The translations under genes and the position numbers were made by a program. Positions 17,283 through 26,253 of a DNA stretch of 64,000 bases are shown here, piece after piece (within the stretch, counting starts at the first letter, position 1; the number at the start of each line of letters is the position of its first letter). The notes under the pieces were generated by a model, which was not told the DNA's origin, ran no database searches, and saw nothing but the letters and a program-made list of their open reading frames with translations. Origin of the DNA: Roseiarcus sp963829505 (GTDB lineage Bacteria; Pseudomonadota; Alphaproteobacteria; Rhizobiales; Beijerinckiaceae). The DNA is taken from positions 1,860,001 to 1,924,000 of the forward strand of contig CAWHIL010000001.1 in assembly GCA_963829505.1 (NCBI GenBank), given 5' to 3'.

Positions 17283-18038
17283 ATGGCGGTCAGCGGACTC
17301 TTGCGACTGTTCGACCGGGGGGTGGAGCCCGGTCATCTCGACGTCGCCCACGACGGCGAGATCTATCGCATTGCGATCAACCGCTCGCCGCGCTCGCGCC
17401 GATTTACGCTCCGGGTCCGCGCGGCGAACCGCGACGTGCTCCTCACCATGCCGGCGCGCGCCTCGCTGAAGTCGGCGCGCGAATTCGCCGAGCGCCATTC
17501 GGCCTGGATCGGCGTCCGCCTCAGGCGCCTGCCGCGTCCCGTCGCCTTCGAGCCCTCCGCGACCGCCCCTTTGCGCGGCGTCGAACACACGATCGTGCAT
17601 CGGCCAGGCGCGCGCGGCGTCGTCTGGATCGAGCAGGGCGAGCGCGGGCCGCTCCTCTGCGTGGCGGGCGAGCGGCCGCATGTGCCGCGTCGCGTCGCCG
17701 ATTTTCTCAAGCGCGAGGCGCTCCGCGACCTCGAGGCGGCGGTCGCCCGCCACGCGCGCACGATCGGCGTCAGGCCGAAACGGATCGCGGTGCGCGACAC
17801 CGTCAGCCGCTGGGGCTCGTGCTCGTCGACCGGGCGCCTCTCCTTCTCCTGGCGCCTGATCCTCGCGCCCCCTTACGTGCTCGACTATCTCGCGGCGCAC
17901 GAGGCGGCGCACATGGCGCACATGAACCATTCGCCGAAGTTCTGGGCGCTCGTCGGCCGCGCCTCGCCCGACGTCGACCGCGCCGAGGCGTGGCTGAAGG
18001 CGCATGGCGCAAGCCTGCACCGCTACGGGGCGGAGTGA
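17283..18038 (+). CDS. YgjP/SprT-like M48-family metallopeptidase (DUF45)
   Basis: Protein of 251 residues of the YgjP-like metallopeptidase group. The zinc site is YLAAHEAAHMAHMNHSPKFW, matching HExxH plus a downstream His-x-x-x-F-W, and the family signature RDTVSRWGSCSSTGRLSFSW precedes it. Such proteins are predicted cytosolic zinc proteases, and their substrates are largely unknown. AAGGAG lies 12 bases before the ATG. Flanking sequences on both sides are palindromic repeats, so it is probably monocistronic. Confidence 0.9.
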   Translation: MAVSGLLRLFDRGVEPGHLDVAHDGEIYRIAINRSPRSRRFTLRVRAANRDVLLTMPARASLKSAREFAERHSAWIGVRLRRLPRPVAFEPSATAPLRGVEHTIVHRPGARGVVWIEQGERGPLLCVAGERPHVPRRVADFLKREALRDLEAAVARHARTIGVRPKRIAVRDTVSRWGSCSSTGRLSFSWRLILAPPYVLDYLAAHEAAHMAHMNHSPKFWALVGRASPDVDRAEAWLKAHGASLHRYGAE

Positions 18039-18044
18039 CTGGAC

Positions 18045-18162
18045 TCCCTCTCCACGCGCAGCGGGGAGAGGGTTGGGGTGAGGGGCGAGGGGATCGGCCG
18101 CAATGGTCGCCACCCGGCCCCTCATCTTGACCTGCTCCCCGCAAGCCGGGGAGAAGGGACGC
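18045..18162. repeat. C/G-tract palindromic repeat between convergent genes
   Basis: CCCTCTCCACGCGCAGCGGG, GAGAGGG, TTGGGGTGAGGGGC on the left is answered by GGCCCCTCATC and CTCCCCGCAAGCCGGGGAGAA on the right, giving two hairpins within a larger inverted repeat. The same element type sits in frame inside hrpB (50900-51001). It fills the 133 bases between two convergent genes. Confidence 0.7.
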
Positions 18163-18171
18163 TCCGCCGCC

Positions 18172-18969
18172 CTACGCCGCCGCCCCCTCGATCATCCGCT
18201 CGAGAGTCGCGAACAGAAGCGCGAGATCCTGCGGCCGCGACAGGCGGTGGTCGCCGTCCTTGACGAGGGTCAGGGTCGCGGGATCGTCGCCGAGGCGCTC
18301 CATCAGCGCCAGCGCGTGCGTATGAGGGACCGCCTCGTCCTGCATCCCCTGCATGACGGCGACCGGACAATGGGTTCGGATCATGCCGCCGAGCAGGAGG
18401 TGGCGGCGCCCGTCCTCGATCAGCGCGCGGGTGAAGACGTCGGGCTCGTCCGAATAGGCCGAGGGCGGCCGCCACGCGCCCTCCTCCATGATGGCGCGGC
18501 GCGCGGCCTCGGGCGCTCGCTCCCAGAGGAGCGCCTCGGTGAAGTCGACCGCAGGCGCGATCAGGACGAGGCCGGCGAGGCGCCCCTCCTCGCCGGCGCC
18601 GATCAGCGCGCGCGCCGCGAGCAAAGCGAGCCAGCCGCCCATCGACGAGCCGACCACGATCTGCGGCCCCTCCGTCTCGGCCCGGACGATCGCCAGCGTC
18701 TCGGCAAGCCAGCGCGAGATCGTGCCGTCCTCGAGCCGCCCCTCCGAGCTGCCGTGGCCGGAATAGTCGAAGCGCAAGAGCGCGAGCCCGAGGCGCTCGG
18801 CCTCGGCGTCGAGGGCGCTGGCTTTCGTCGAGTCCATGTCGGACCGGTAGCCGCAGAGCCAGACGATCCCGGGCCGGCCGCTTTGCGCTGGCGCGCGGCG
18901 GCGAAAGGCGATACGCCGTTCGGGCGGGGGTGAGTCTATCGTGAAATATCTCGGCTCTTCGCTCGACAC
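18172..18969 (-). CDS. Alpha/beta hydrolase (thioesterase/ABHD10-like)
   Basis: Cytosolic alpha/beta-hydrolase of 265 residues. The nucleophile elbow is VVGSSMGGWLAL, the oxyanion-side strand is PGIVWLCGYRSDM, the acidic residue follows VAVMQGMQDEAVPH, and the catalytic His is in KDGDHRLSR. This pattern matches the ABHD10/palmitoyl-thioesterase-like group common in alphaproteobacteria. The substrate is unknown. It is divergent from the glycosyltransferase gene at 19032, with only about 60 bases between starts. Confidence 0.85.
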   Translation of the reverse strand: MSSEEPRYFTIDSPPPERRIAFRRRAPAQSGRPGIVWLCGYRSDMDSTKASALDAEAERLGLALLRFDYSGHGSSEGRLEDGTISRWLAETLAIVRAETEGPQIVVGSSMGGWLALLAARALIGAGEEGRLAGLVLIAPAVDFTEALLWERAPEAARRAIMEEGAWRPPSAYSDEPDVFTRALIEDGRRHLLLGGMIRTHCPVAVMQGMQDEAVPHTHALALMERLGDDPATLTLVKDGDHRLSRPQDLALLFATLERMIEGAAA

Positions 18970-19031
18970 GTTCCGACAATCCTCATGACGCAGGCCCCCG
19001 TCGCCTGCCCTTCGCCCGGGCGAAGCCGCGC

Positions 19032-20243
19032 GTGATCCTCGACCCGCCGCTCTTCCCGTTCGCGCGCGGCGCCAACGCCCCGCTCGCGGGCCGCACGATC
19101 CTGCAACTCACGCCGGCGCGCCCGGAGGGCGACCGCAAGGCGACGCTGGCGGTCGCCGAGGCCCTCGTCCAGGCGGGGGCGCGCGCGCTCGTGGCGTCGG
19201 ACGCGGGCGACCTCGCGAGCGAAGCGCAGGCGATCGGCGCCCTGCATGTGCCCTTTCCCGCGTCGACGATCAACCCGGTCGCGATGATGGTCAACGCCCG
19301 CAAGCTCGCGGCCGTGCTCGCCGAGGAGCGGGTCGACCTGGTGCATGCGCGCTCGCGCGGCGCCGCCTTCGTGGCGCTCGGCGCCTGCCGCAAGACCGGG
19401 ACGGCGCTCGTCACGTCCGTTCAGGGCGACGGACCGGCGGCGGCGCCGCGCACCCGCTTCGAGGCCGCCGTCGGCGAGGGAACCCTCGTCGTCGCTTCGT
19501 CCGACCATGCGGCCGAGCGCGCCGCCGCGGTCTTTCCGGCGGCTCGCAGCCGCCTCCGGATCGTGCGGCCGGGCCTCAATGTCGCGGCGCTTTCGCCCGA
19601 CGCCGTCGCCCGGGCGCGGGTGGCGGTCGTCCGCGAGCGCTGGGGCGTCGCGCCGCACGAGCGGGTCGTCCTTGCGCCGGGCGGAATCGCGCCGGCGCGC
19701 GGGCAGGCTCTCCTCGTCGAGGCGGCGGCGCTCGTCGGGCTCGACGACGCGCGCTTCGTCATGGCCGGAGAGCCGCAGAAGGCCGCCTTCGCCCGCGAGA
19801 TCGACGCGCTTGTCGCCTCGCGCGGCCTCAAGGGCGTGGTGACGAGGGTCGGCGCCGAGAGCGACCGGCCGGCCGCGTTCCTCGCAGCCCACGTCGTCGT
19901 CTTTCCGGCGCGCGAGGCCGAAGGCGTCACCCGCGCCGCGATCGAGGCCGCCGCCGCCGGCGCGCTGATCGTTCTCGCCGACGTCGGCGCGGCGGGCGAG
20001 ATCGTGCTCGCGCCGCCCCGCGCCGCGCCCGAAGAGCGCACCGGCTGGCTCGTGCCGCCCGGCGACGCGCCGGCGCTCGCCGAGGCGATCCGCGCGGCGC
20101 TGACGCTCGGCGCCTCGGCCCGCGAGGCGATCCGCCGGCGCGCGCGCGAGCGGGCCGCGGCAACCCATTCGGTCGCCCGGATGACCGCCGACACGCTCGC
20201 GGTCTACGCCGAGGCCCTCGCCGCCGGGAAAGCGCCGCGCTGA
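19032..20243 (+). CDS. Family 4 (GT-B) glycosyltransferase
   Basis: GT-B glycosyltransferase of 403 residues, GTG start. The N-terminal half has ILQLTPARPEGDRKATLAVA and VDLVHARSRGAAFVALG, typical of the acceptor domain. The C-terminal half shows the donor-binding strand VVLAPGGIAPARGQALLVEA, VVVFPAREAEGVTRAAIEA where the GT4 Glu-x7-Glu motif is partly kept, and the TGWLVPPGD block. It is likely used in surface polysaccharide or lipopolysaccharide assembly. Its last 40 bases overlap the end of the convergent hydrogenase protease gene. Confidence 0.88.
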   Translation: MILDPPLFPFARGANAPLAGRTILQLTPARPEGDRKATLAVAEALVQAGARALVASDAGDLASEAQAIGALHVPFPASTINPVAMMVNARKLAAVLAEERVDLVHARSRGAAFVALGACRKTGTALVTSVQGDGPAAAPRTRFEAAVGEGTLVVASSDHAAERAAAVFPAARSRLRIVRPGLNVAALSPDAVARARVAVVRERWGVAPHERVVLAPGGIAPARGQALLVEAAALVGLDDARFVMAGEPQKAAFAREIDALVASRGLKGVVTRVGAESDRPAAFLAAHVVVFPAREAEGVTRAAIEAAAAGALIVLADVGAAGEIVLAPPRAAPEERTGWLVPPGDAPALAEAIRAALTLGASAREAIRRRARERAAATHSVARMTADTLAVYAEALAAGKAPR

Positions 20244-20707
20244 AGGCTGGCGCGCCGCCAGTTCTCGACGGTTCGCTCTTGCATGAGCCCCTCGACAAAC
20301 GCCGACGCCGCCTCGAGCCGCGCGGCCGCCTCGGCCGAGAGCGGCGCGCCGAGTTCGAAGCGCTCGCCGCGCACGCAAAGCACGAACGACGGCGGCGCCG
20401 GGCGGGAAAGCGCCCGCTCTGCGACGTCGAGCAGCGCCTCGGGCGACAGCGCATGGGTCGTGTGGCTCGCGTCCCGCCGCGGAAGGATCTCGGCGAAGAC
20501 GAACGGGTCGGGCGTCTCCCGGCCGGCGTCGAGGAAGAGCGCCATCTCGGCCCCCTCGAGATCGAGCGCGTGCTCGATCTGAAGCTGGAAGTCCTCGATC
20601 GTAGTCACGTCCGGCAGGCCGGCCTGGGCGATCCTCGCGAGCAGCAGGGGCCCCAGTCCGTCGTCGCCGCGGGCGTCGTTGCCCCAGCCGAAGACGACGA
20701 GGCGCAC
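20204..20707 (-). CDS. hoxW: Hydrogenase maturation endopeptidase HoxW
   Basis: M52-family protease of 167 residues that removes the C-terminal peptide of HoxH after nickel insertion. The start VRLVVFGWGNDARGDDGLG carries the diagnostic G-N-x-x-R-x-D-D-G-x-G, with the nickel-sensing Asp. A second metal-binding Asp lies in MALFLDAGRE. The GTG at 20707 lies one base beyond the hoxH stop; an upstream ATG would run into hoxH and is rejected. It is the last gene of the hox operon. The C-terminal ~40 residues (ERTVENWRRASLQRG onward) extend past the usual domain. Confidence 0.92.
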   Translation of the reverse strand: MRLVVFGWGNDARGDDGLGPLLLARIAQAGLPDVTTIEDFQLQIEHALDLEGAEMALFLDAGRETPDPFVFAEILPRRDASHTTHALSPEALLDVAERALSRPAPPSFVLCVRGERFELGAPLSAEAAARLEAASAFVEGLMQERTVENWRRASLQRGAFPAARASA

Positions 20708-20708
20708 C

Positions 20709-22184
20709 TCACCCTTTCCTTGCGCGCGACACGAGCGCGCCGTCGGCGTCGACGAGGTCGACCTCGAGCGGCATTTGCCCAAGCGCGTGCGTCGCGCAGG
20801 AGAGGCAGGGATCGTAGGCGCGGATGGCGACCTCGATATGGTTCAGGAGGCCCTCGGTCACCTGGCGCCCGGACAGGAAGCGCGCGGCCACCGCGCGGAT
20901 CGCCTCGTTCATCGCCTGGTTGTTGCTGGTCGTCGAAACGATGAGATTGCAATAGGCGACGAGGTCCTGCCCGTCGACCCGATAGTGATGGAAGAGCGTG
21001 CCGCGCGGCGCCTCGATCACGCCGACCGCCTCGTCCGTGCGCGGCCGCTTGTCCGCCATGAGGTCGGTTCCGACGATGTCGGGGTCGTCGAGCAGGGCGC
21101 GCGCGAGTTCCGCCCCATGCAGCATCTCGATCATGCGCGCCCAATGGGTCATGAGCGCGCCGTGCAGCGGCCTGCCGCCGCCGACCGCGACGAATTTCAG
21201 CCGCTCGGCCTCGGCCAGCGGCGTCGGCAGGGCGTCCGCGACCTGCACGCGCGCCAGCGGCCCGACCCGGTACCAGCCGTTCTCGGCGCCGAGCGCCTTG
21301 AAATGGGGAAACTTCATGTAGGTCCAGGGTTTGATGTCCTCCTGGATGAGGCTCTGGTAGGTCGCAGGGTCGACGTGGTCGAAGATGGGGCCGCCGTCGG
21401 CGTCGCGGGCGCGCAGCGTCCCGTCGTAATAATCGGGGCCGCCGCTGGCGTCGACGAGCCCCATCATGTTCGCCCGCGCTTCGCCGAAGCTCGTGTAGAA
21501 GTCGGGATCGGTCTCGTGCAGCCGGATGACGAGCGCGACCGCTTGCCTCGACCATTCGACGATCTGGTCGGCGTCCTTGCGTAAGCCGTCGCGATCCTCG
21601 ACCGCGAGCGCCTTGTTGACGCCGCCCGGAATGACGCCGGTGCCGTGAATGCGCTTGCCGGCGATGTGGCGGATGACCTCCTGGCCGAACTTGCGCGTCA
21701 GGACACCCTGGCGCGCGAGGTCGGGAAAGTCGGCGGCGACGCCGAGGATATTGCGCCGCGCCGCCTCGCTGTCGAACCCGAGCAGGAGATCGGGCGAGGA
21801 GAGATGGAAGAAATGCAGCGCGTGCGACTGCACGATCTGCCCGTAGTGCAGCAGCCGCCGCAGTTTCTCGGCGGTCGGCGTGAGGTCGCCGAAGCCCGCG
21901 ATCTTGTCCATCGCTTTCGTCGCCGCGAGAAGGTGGCTCACCGGGCAGATGCCGCAGAGCCGCTGCACCGCGACCGGGACTTCCCAGAAGGGCCGGCCCT
22001 CGATGAAGATCTCGAAGCCGCGGAACTCGACGATGTGCAGACGGACCTGATGAACCCGGTTCTCGCTGTCGAGCAGGATGGTCACCTTGCCGTGCCCCTC
22101 GACGCGGGAGACCGGCTCGATGGCGACGCGGCGCAATCGGTGCGGCGCGCTTGCGGTTTCGAGGTTGAGCGTCACGGGGGGCAA
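20709..22184 (-). CDS. hoxH: NAD-reducing [NiFe] hydrogenase large subunit HoxH
   Basis: Catalytic subunit, 491 residues, of a soluble group 3d bidirectional hydrogenase (H2 + NAD+ to NADH + H+). The four nickel cysteines lie in QRLCGICPVSH (Cys77, Cys80) and DPCLSCATHALG (Cys460, Cys463). The C-terminal peptide after His466 (ALGQMPLEVDLVDADG and beyond) is the expected substrate of HoxW. SRVEGHGKVTI is the conserved N-terminal L0 region. It pairs with HoxY, encoded 3 bases upstream. No accessory hyp genes are in the window. Confidence 0.97.
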   Translation of the reverse strand: MPPVTLNLETASAPHRLRRVAIEPVSRVEGHGKVTILLDSENRVHQVRLHIVEFRGFEIFIEGRPFWEVPVAVQRLCGICPVSHLLAATKAMDKIAGFGDLTPTAEKLRRLLHYGQIVQSHALHFFHLSSPDLLLGFDSEAARRNILGVAADFPDLARQGVLTRKFGQEVIRHIAGKRIHGTGVIPGGVNKALAVEDRDGLRKDADQIVEWSRQAVALVIRLHETDPDFYTSFGEARANMMGLVDASGGPDYYDGTLRARDADGGPIFDHVDPATYQSLIQEDIKPWTYMKFPHFKALGAENGWYRVGPLARVQVADALPTPLAEAERLKFVAVGGGRPLHGALMTHWARMIEMLHGAELARALLDDPDIVGTDLMADKRPRTDEAVGVIEAPRGTLFHHYRVDGQDLVAYCNLIVSTTSNNQAMNEAIRAVAARFLSGRQVTEGLLNHIEVAIRAYDPCLSCATHALGQMPLEVDLVDADGALVSRARKG

Positions 22185-22187
22185 GCC

Positions 22188-22742
22188 TCAGTCGTAGTGC
22201 AGGAGACCGTGATCGAGCCGCGGCATGCGGCCGAGGATCAGGTCGGTCAGGAACTTCCAGATCGCGTCGCCCGAGGGCGGGCAGCCCGGCAGGCTGTAGT
22301 CGACGCGCACGATTTCGTTGACCGGATAGACCTTGTCGAGCGCCAGCGGCAGTTCGTGCGAATTGGGGACGCACGGCTCGCCGGTGACCGGGTCGCGGTA
22401 GACGCGGCGCAGGATGTCGTCGATGTCGAGCCGGTTGCGCAGCGCCGGGAGGCCGCCGTTGATCGCGCAGGCGCCCACCGCCACCAGAATTTTCGCGTTG
22501 GCGCGAAACTCCCGGACGACATGGACGTTGTCGGCGTTGCACACGCCCCCCTCGATGAGGGCGATGTCGCACGGCCCGCAATGCTTGATGTCGGTCAAGG
22601 GCGAGCGGTCGAATTCCGCGATCTCGGCGAGTTCGAAAATCCGCTCGTCGATGTCGAGAAACGACATGTGGCAGCCGAAGCAGCCGGCGAGCGACGTCGT
22701 CGCGAGGCGGACCTTGACCTTGTCATGGGCGCGGCCGTTCAT
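22188..22742 (-). CDS. hoxY: NAD-reducing [NiFe] hydrogenase small subunit HoxY
   Basis: Small subunit, 184 residues, carrying the proximal [4Fe-4S] cluster that passes electrons from HoxH to the diaphorase. The cluster cysteines are visible in LAGCFGCHMSFLDID, IEGGVCN, VAVGACAINGGLP and SLPGCPPSG. There is no Tat signal, which fits a cytosolic enzyme. The ATG at 22742 overlaps the hoxU stop by four bases (ATGA), so translation is coupled; longer upstream starts lie inside hoxU and are rejected. Confidence 0.96.
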   Translation of the reverse strand: MNGRAHDKVKVRLATTSLAGCFGCHMSFLDIDERIFELAEIAEFDRSPLTDIKHCGPCDIALIEGGVCNADNVHVVREFRANAKILVAVGACAINGGLPALRNRLDIDDILRRVYRDPVTGEPCVPNSHELPLALDKVYPVNEIVRVDYSLPGCPPSGDAIWKFLTDLILGRMPRLDHGLLHYD

Positions 22743-23461
22743 CGCGACGCCTCCGGCAATTCGCACGATTCCGCTTCGGCGCTGATCGGTTCGCGGTCGT
22801 ATGGCCGGTCGCCGATCGGCGTCGAGAAGCCGACCCGCTTGACGACGATCGCGCCGACCGGACAGACGTGCGCCGCCCGGTCGGCGACGTCGAGCGCGCT
22901 GTCGCCGAGCTTGCCGGTCGGCGAATTGACGATGAGCCGCGCCTCGAGGCCGCGGCCGGCGACGGCGAAGACCTCCTTGTGGTCGACGTCCCGGCTCGCC
23001 CTGACGCAGAGCTCGCACAGGATGCAGCGGTTGAAGTCGATCATGACGTCGGGATGGGACGCGTCGATCTCCCGATGCGGATAGAGTTCGACGAAATGCG
23101 GCGACATCATCTCGAACTCGTAGGCCAGCGCCTGCAACTGACAGGCGCCGCTCTTCTCGCAGCCCGGGCAGAAGTGATTGCCCTCGATGAACATCATCTG
23201 CACGAGCGAGCGCCGCATGGCGATCAGTTCGGGCGTGTTGACGTCGACCTCCTGGCCGACCGCGGCCTTGTGGGTGCAGGCGGTCTGGGTGCGTCCGTTG
23301 ACGACGACGGTGCAGAGCTTGCAGCCGCCGTGCCGCTTGAAATCAGGGTGGAAGCAGAGATGCGGGATATAGACGCCGGCCGCCTTCGCCGCCTCGAGGA
23401 TGGTCTGGCCGGGGACGAAGGGTACGGGCTCCTCGTCGATGTTGAAGATGGTCTCCGCCAT
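22739..23461 (-). CDS. hoxU: Hydrogenase diaphorase subunit HoxU
   Basis: Diaphorase small subunit of 240 residues, homologous to the N-terminus of NuoG. A plant-type [2Fe-2S] domain (CFHPDFKRHGGCKLC, then TACTHKA) is followed by the His-Cys3 cluster (NHFCPGCEKSGACQLQ) and a further cluster motif FNRCILCELCVRASRDVD with a late Cys in AHVCPVGA. It wires HoxY to HoxF. It starts 4 bases after hoxF ends. The C-terminal ~20 residues after PIGDRPYD are not conserved in my recollection of the family. Confidence 0.96.
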   Translation of the reverse strand: MAETIFNIDEEPVPFVPGQTILEAAKAAGVYIPHLCFHPDFKRHGGCKLCTVVVNGRTQTACTHKAAVGQEVDVNTPELIAMRRSLVQMMFIEGNHFCPGCEKSGACQLQALAYEFEMMSPHFVELYPHREIDASHPDVMIDFNRCILCELCVRASRDVDHKEVFAVAGRGLEARLIVNSPTGKLGDSALDVADRAAHVCPVGAIVVKRVGFSTPIGDRPYDREPISAEAESCELPEASR

Positions 23462-23465
23462 CGCT

Positions 23466-25250
23466 TCAGCCCTCGACCGTCAGATGCGCTTCGGCGTCGT
23501 CGCGGCCGGTGATCCGCCGGGCCGGCTCGAGCGCCGCCTCGAGGTCGATCGCGGGGGCGAAATCGCGCGCTCTCAGGCGCCTTTCGAAGGCGGGCCGGAA
23601 CTTGGTCAGCGCGTCGCGGACCGCGTTTCCCGCCGTCTCGCCGAGCCCGCAGTGACTGGTGCGCTTCATGAACTCGCTGAGCCGCTTCAGATCGTTGACC
23701 TCGTAGTTCGACCCGCGTCCCTCGGCGATCTTGTCCATGATGGAGCGCTGGATCGCCGTGCCGACCCGGCAGGGCGTGCAGAAGCCGCAGCTCTCGTGGG
23801 CGAAGAAATGCGCGAAATTGCGCGCCACTTCGAAGAGATCGCGGTCGGGCCCGAAGATCATGAAGGCGCCGGCGGTCGAAATGTCCTCGAAGGCGATCCT
23901 GCGGCTGAACTCGTCCGGCGTCACGAGCACGCCCGACGCGCCGCCGATCTGCACCGCGGTCACCGCATGGGCGCCGCTGTCCTCGAGGAGCCGGCCGATC
24001 GTCACCCCGAACGGATATTCGTAGACGCCGGGGCGCTCGCAATCGCCGGAGATCGAGATGAGCTTGGTGCCGCACGACGTCTTCGTTCCGCGCTTGGCGA
24101 AGCTTGCGCCGCCCTCGACGGCGATCTCGGTGCAATGCGCGAGAGTCTCGACGTTGTCGACGACGGTCGGCTTGCCGAGGTAGCCGACCTCGACCATCGA
24201 GGGGGGCCGAACGCGCGGGCGCCCGGGCTTGCCCTCGAGCAATTCGATCAGCGCCGTGCCTTCGCCGCAGATGTAGCCGCCGGCGCCCATGTGGATCTCG
24301 ATGTCGAAGTCGAAGCCGGGAGCGCCGCGGATCGACGTGCCGAGCCGCTGGCTCGCCCGCATGGCGTCGATGTCGCGCTGCAGATCTTCCTGCAGGTGCT
24401 TGTACTCGCCGCGCAGATAGATGAAGCCCCTGGTCGCGCCGACGACGTAGCCCGCGATCGCCATGCCTTCGAGCACCCGCGTCGGAAACGAATTGAGGAG
24501 CACGCGATCCTTGAACGTGCCGGGCTCCCCCTCGTCGGCGTTGCAGACGATGTAGCGCTGGGCGCCGGGGGCGTTGCGCGCGCCCTCGAACTTGACGCCG
24601 GTCGGGAACCCCGCGCCGCCGCGGCCGCGCAGGCGCGAGCGCTTCATCTCGTCCATCATTCCCTGACGGCCGCGCGCGATCGCCGCGTCGAGCGCGGCGC
24701 CGGGCTCGAGCGAGGTCAGCAGCGTCTCGCGCCGGCGAATGTTGTCGTCGACGTGGAAGAACTCCGGCGGCCATTCGCCGAGCGGCGCGCCGATCCGCAT
24801 CAGTTCGCAGATCTCGTCGATGCGCCGCGCCGTCAGCCGCGTGACCGCGTGATTGTTGACCAGCATCGCCGGTCCCTGATCGCACATGCCGGTGCAGGAG
24901 GTGAGCGCGACGCTGACGGCGCCGTCGGCGGAAAGTTCGCCGCGGCGCAGCTTCAGGCGCTTGAGCATGTGCTCCATCAGCGCCTCGGACCCCGACATGC
25001 GGTCGGTGATGTTGTCGGAGAAGAGGACGCGATAGCGGCCCCGCGGCCTGTCGTACAGGAACGAATAGAACGCGACGACGCTCTGCACGCGCGTGATCGG
25101 GACGCCGAGGCCGGCCGCGATCGCGCGCATCGTTTCCGGCGCGATCCAGTCGAGCTCTTCCTGAACTTCCCGAAGCATCTGCACGAGACGCGTCGGATCG
25201 CCGCGATGCCGCGCCAGAGCGCGCGCGACAACGTCGCTCATCTCCGCCAT
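23466..25250 (-). CDS. hoxF: Hydrogenase diaphorase subunit HoxF (NuoE-NuoF fusion)
   Basis: First gene of the hox operon, 594 residues. The N-terminal ~170 residues are NuoE-like with a [2Fe-2S] site (LTSCTGMCDQGPAML). The rest is NuoF-like: the NADH-binding loop GRGGAGFPTGVKFEGA, the FMN-binding part (NADEGEPGTFKDR, GAGGYICGEGTALIE) and the [4Fe-4S] motif ESCGFCTPCRVG. It oxidises NADH or reduces NAD+ and feeds electrons to HoxU. A FixK/FNR-type box lies 54 bases upstream of the start, pointing to control by low oxygen. Confidence 0.97.
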   Translation of the reverse strand: MAEMSDVVARALARHRGDPTRLVQMLREVQEELDWIAPETMRAIAAGLGVPITRVQSVVAFYSFLYDRPRGRYRVLFSDNITDRMSGSEALMEHMLKRLKLRRGELSADGAVSVALTSCTGMCDQGPAMLVNNHAVTRLTARRIDEICELMRIGAPLGEWPPEFFHVDDNIRRRETLLTSLEPGAALDAAIARGRQGMMDEMKRSRLRGRGGAGFPTGVKFEGARNAPGAQRYIVCNADEGEPGTFKDRVLLNSFPTRVLEGMAIAGYVVGATRGFIYLRGEYKHLQEDLQRDIDAMRASQRLGTSIRGAPGFDFDIEIHMGAGGYICGEGTALIELLEGKPGRPRVRPPSMVEVGYLGKPTVVDNVETLAHCTEIAVEGGASFAKRGTKTSCGTKLISISGDCERPGVYEYPFGVTIGRLLEDSGAHAVTAVQIGGASGVLVTPDEFSRRIAFEDISTAGAFMIFGPDRDLFEVARNFAHFFAHESCGFCTPCRVGTAIQRSIMDKIAEGRGSNYEVNDLKRLSEFMKRTSHCGLGETAGNAVRDALTKFRPAFERRLRARDFAPAIDLEAALEPARRITGRDDAEAHLTVEG

Positions 25251-25303
25251 CGAAAGTTCGCTCCCCGATGAGGCGGGTCTAGCTTGCGTTCGGCGGCCGG
25301 TCT

Positions 25304-25317
25304 TTGACTTCGATCAA
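25304..25317 (-). promoter_or_regulatory. FNR/FixK-type box upstream of hoxF
   Basis: The 14-bp dyad TTGATCGAAGTCAA (minus-strand reading) fits TTGA-N6-TCAA and matches nine of ten positions of TTGAT-N4-ATCAA. It is the only such match in the hox leader and lies 54-67 bases before the hoxF start. In this class these sites bind FixK/FnrN/Anr and turn genes on under microoxic conditions. The leader is only about 100 bases long, so assignment to hoxF is likely; the gene at 25350 is transcribed in the same direction and ends there. Confidence 0.7.
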
Positions 25318-25349
25318 TTCGGCGGAACAAATGTTCAACCCCTCGCCGC

Positions 25350-26144
25350 CTATTTCAGCAGCACGTAGATGTCGACCTCGAGGTTCGGATCGTCTCCATC
25401 CTTTACGTCGTTCACGTATTCCTCGATGAACGAATCCTGCGCGTCGATTCCCTTCTCGTCGAGATAGGCGGTGATGGCGTCATAGGTCGCGTCGATGTCG
25501 GCATAGGCGCCGAGATGCTGGAAGCGCATGGCTTTGCCGCCGGCCGTGGTCGCGAGTTTCACCGCGTCGGTGAGAGCCGTCTTGCCGTCGGGCGCGGCTT
25601 CGAGCGGATAGCCCGCGTGATAGCGGAAGCCCGTTTCGTCGGACTCGACGAAAACGGCGATCGGCGGCCCCGCGGTCTTCAGTCCGGCCTTGTCGATTTC
25701 ACGCTTGACCATTTCGAGCGAGCCCCGGATCGCGCCATAGACCTCGTCCCGATCGGCCTTGCCTTCGATGTAGGCGAACGGCCGGGCGTGCAGTTCGACG
25801 GTCTCGCCGGTCGAGGTGTCGGACTTGCTGTCGGACTTGCTGTCGGACTTGGGGCTTTCCCCTTCGGCGGGCTTGCCCGCGCCGGACGGCGGCCCGGCGC
25901 CGGGCGCCGGCGACCCCCCGGCAGGCGGCTGCCCGGGCGACGGCGCCTGAGCCTCAGCAGGCGGCGACGGCGTCTGGGCGCCGGAAGGCTGGCCAGAGGG
26001 CGGCTGCGTCGACCCCGGGGCGGCCGGGGGCGTGGCGGCGGCGTCCTCCGCCCGGCTCGGCGCCGGACTTCCGCAGAGGGCCGCAATCGCCATGAGGATT
26101 GCGAAGAGGGCGAAGGCTGCGAAACGGGGTGGTCTGCCTGGCAT
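25350..26144 (-). CDS. Exported GyrI-like domain protein with Pro-rich linker
   Basis: About 264 residues. A signal peptide (FAAFALFAILMAIAALCGS, cleaved near APSRA) is followed by ~85 residues rich in Pro, Ala, Gly and Ser. A small acidic/Lys stretch with the repeat SDSK comes next, then a C-terminal domain of about 150 residues. That domain (LHARPFAYIEGKADRDEVYG, AGPPIAVFVESDETGFRYHA, EEYVNDVKDGDDPNLEVDIY) looks like the GyrI/effector-binding fold, which binds small hydrophobic ligands. The DNA of the SDSK repeat is a short tandem repeat (GACTTGCTGTCG units) that may vary in number. The role is unknown; export suggests periplasmic or surface ligand binding. Confidence 0.75.
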   Translation of the reverse strand: MPGRPPRFAAFALFAILMAIAALCGSPAPSRAEDAAATPPAAPGSTQPPSGQPSGAQTPSPPAEAQAPSPGQPPAGGSPAPGAGPPSGAGKPAEGESPKSDSKSDSKSDTSTGETVELHARPFAYIEGKADRDEVYGAIRGSLEMVKREIDKAGLKTAGPPIAVFVESDETGFRYHAGYPLEAAPDGKTALTDAVKLATTAGGKAMRFQHLGAYADIDATYDAITAYLDEKGIDAQDSFIEEYVNDVKDGDDPNLEVDIYVLLK

Positions 26145-26253
26145 TCTCACTTCATCCCGTTCCGCCAAGGGCGCCCATCGGGGCGACGGTCGACGCAGAC
26201 TCTAGGCCAATTTCCATTCTCCGACAAAGACGCAGCGGGCGAGGCGTTTTGCC

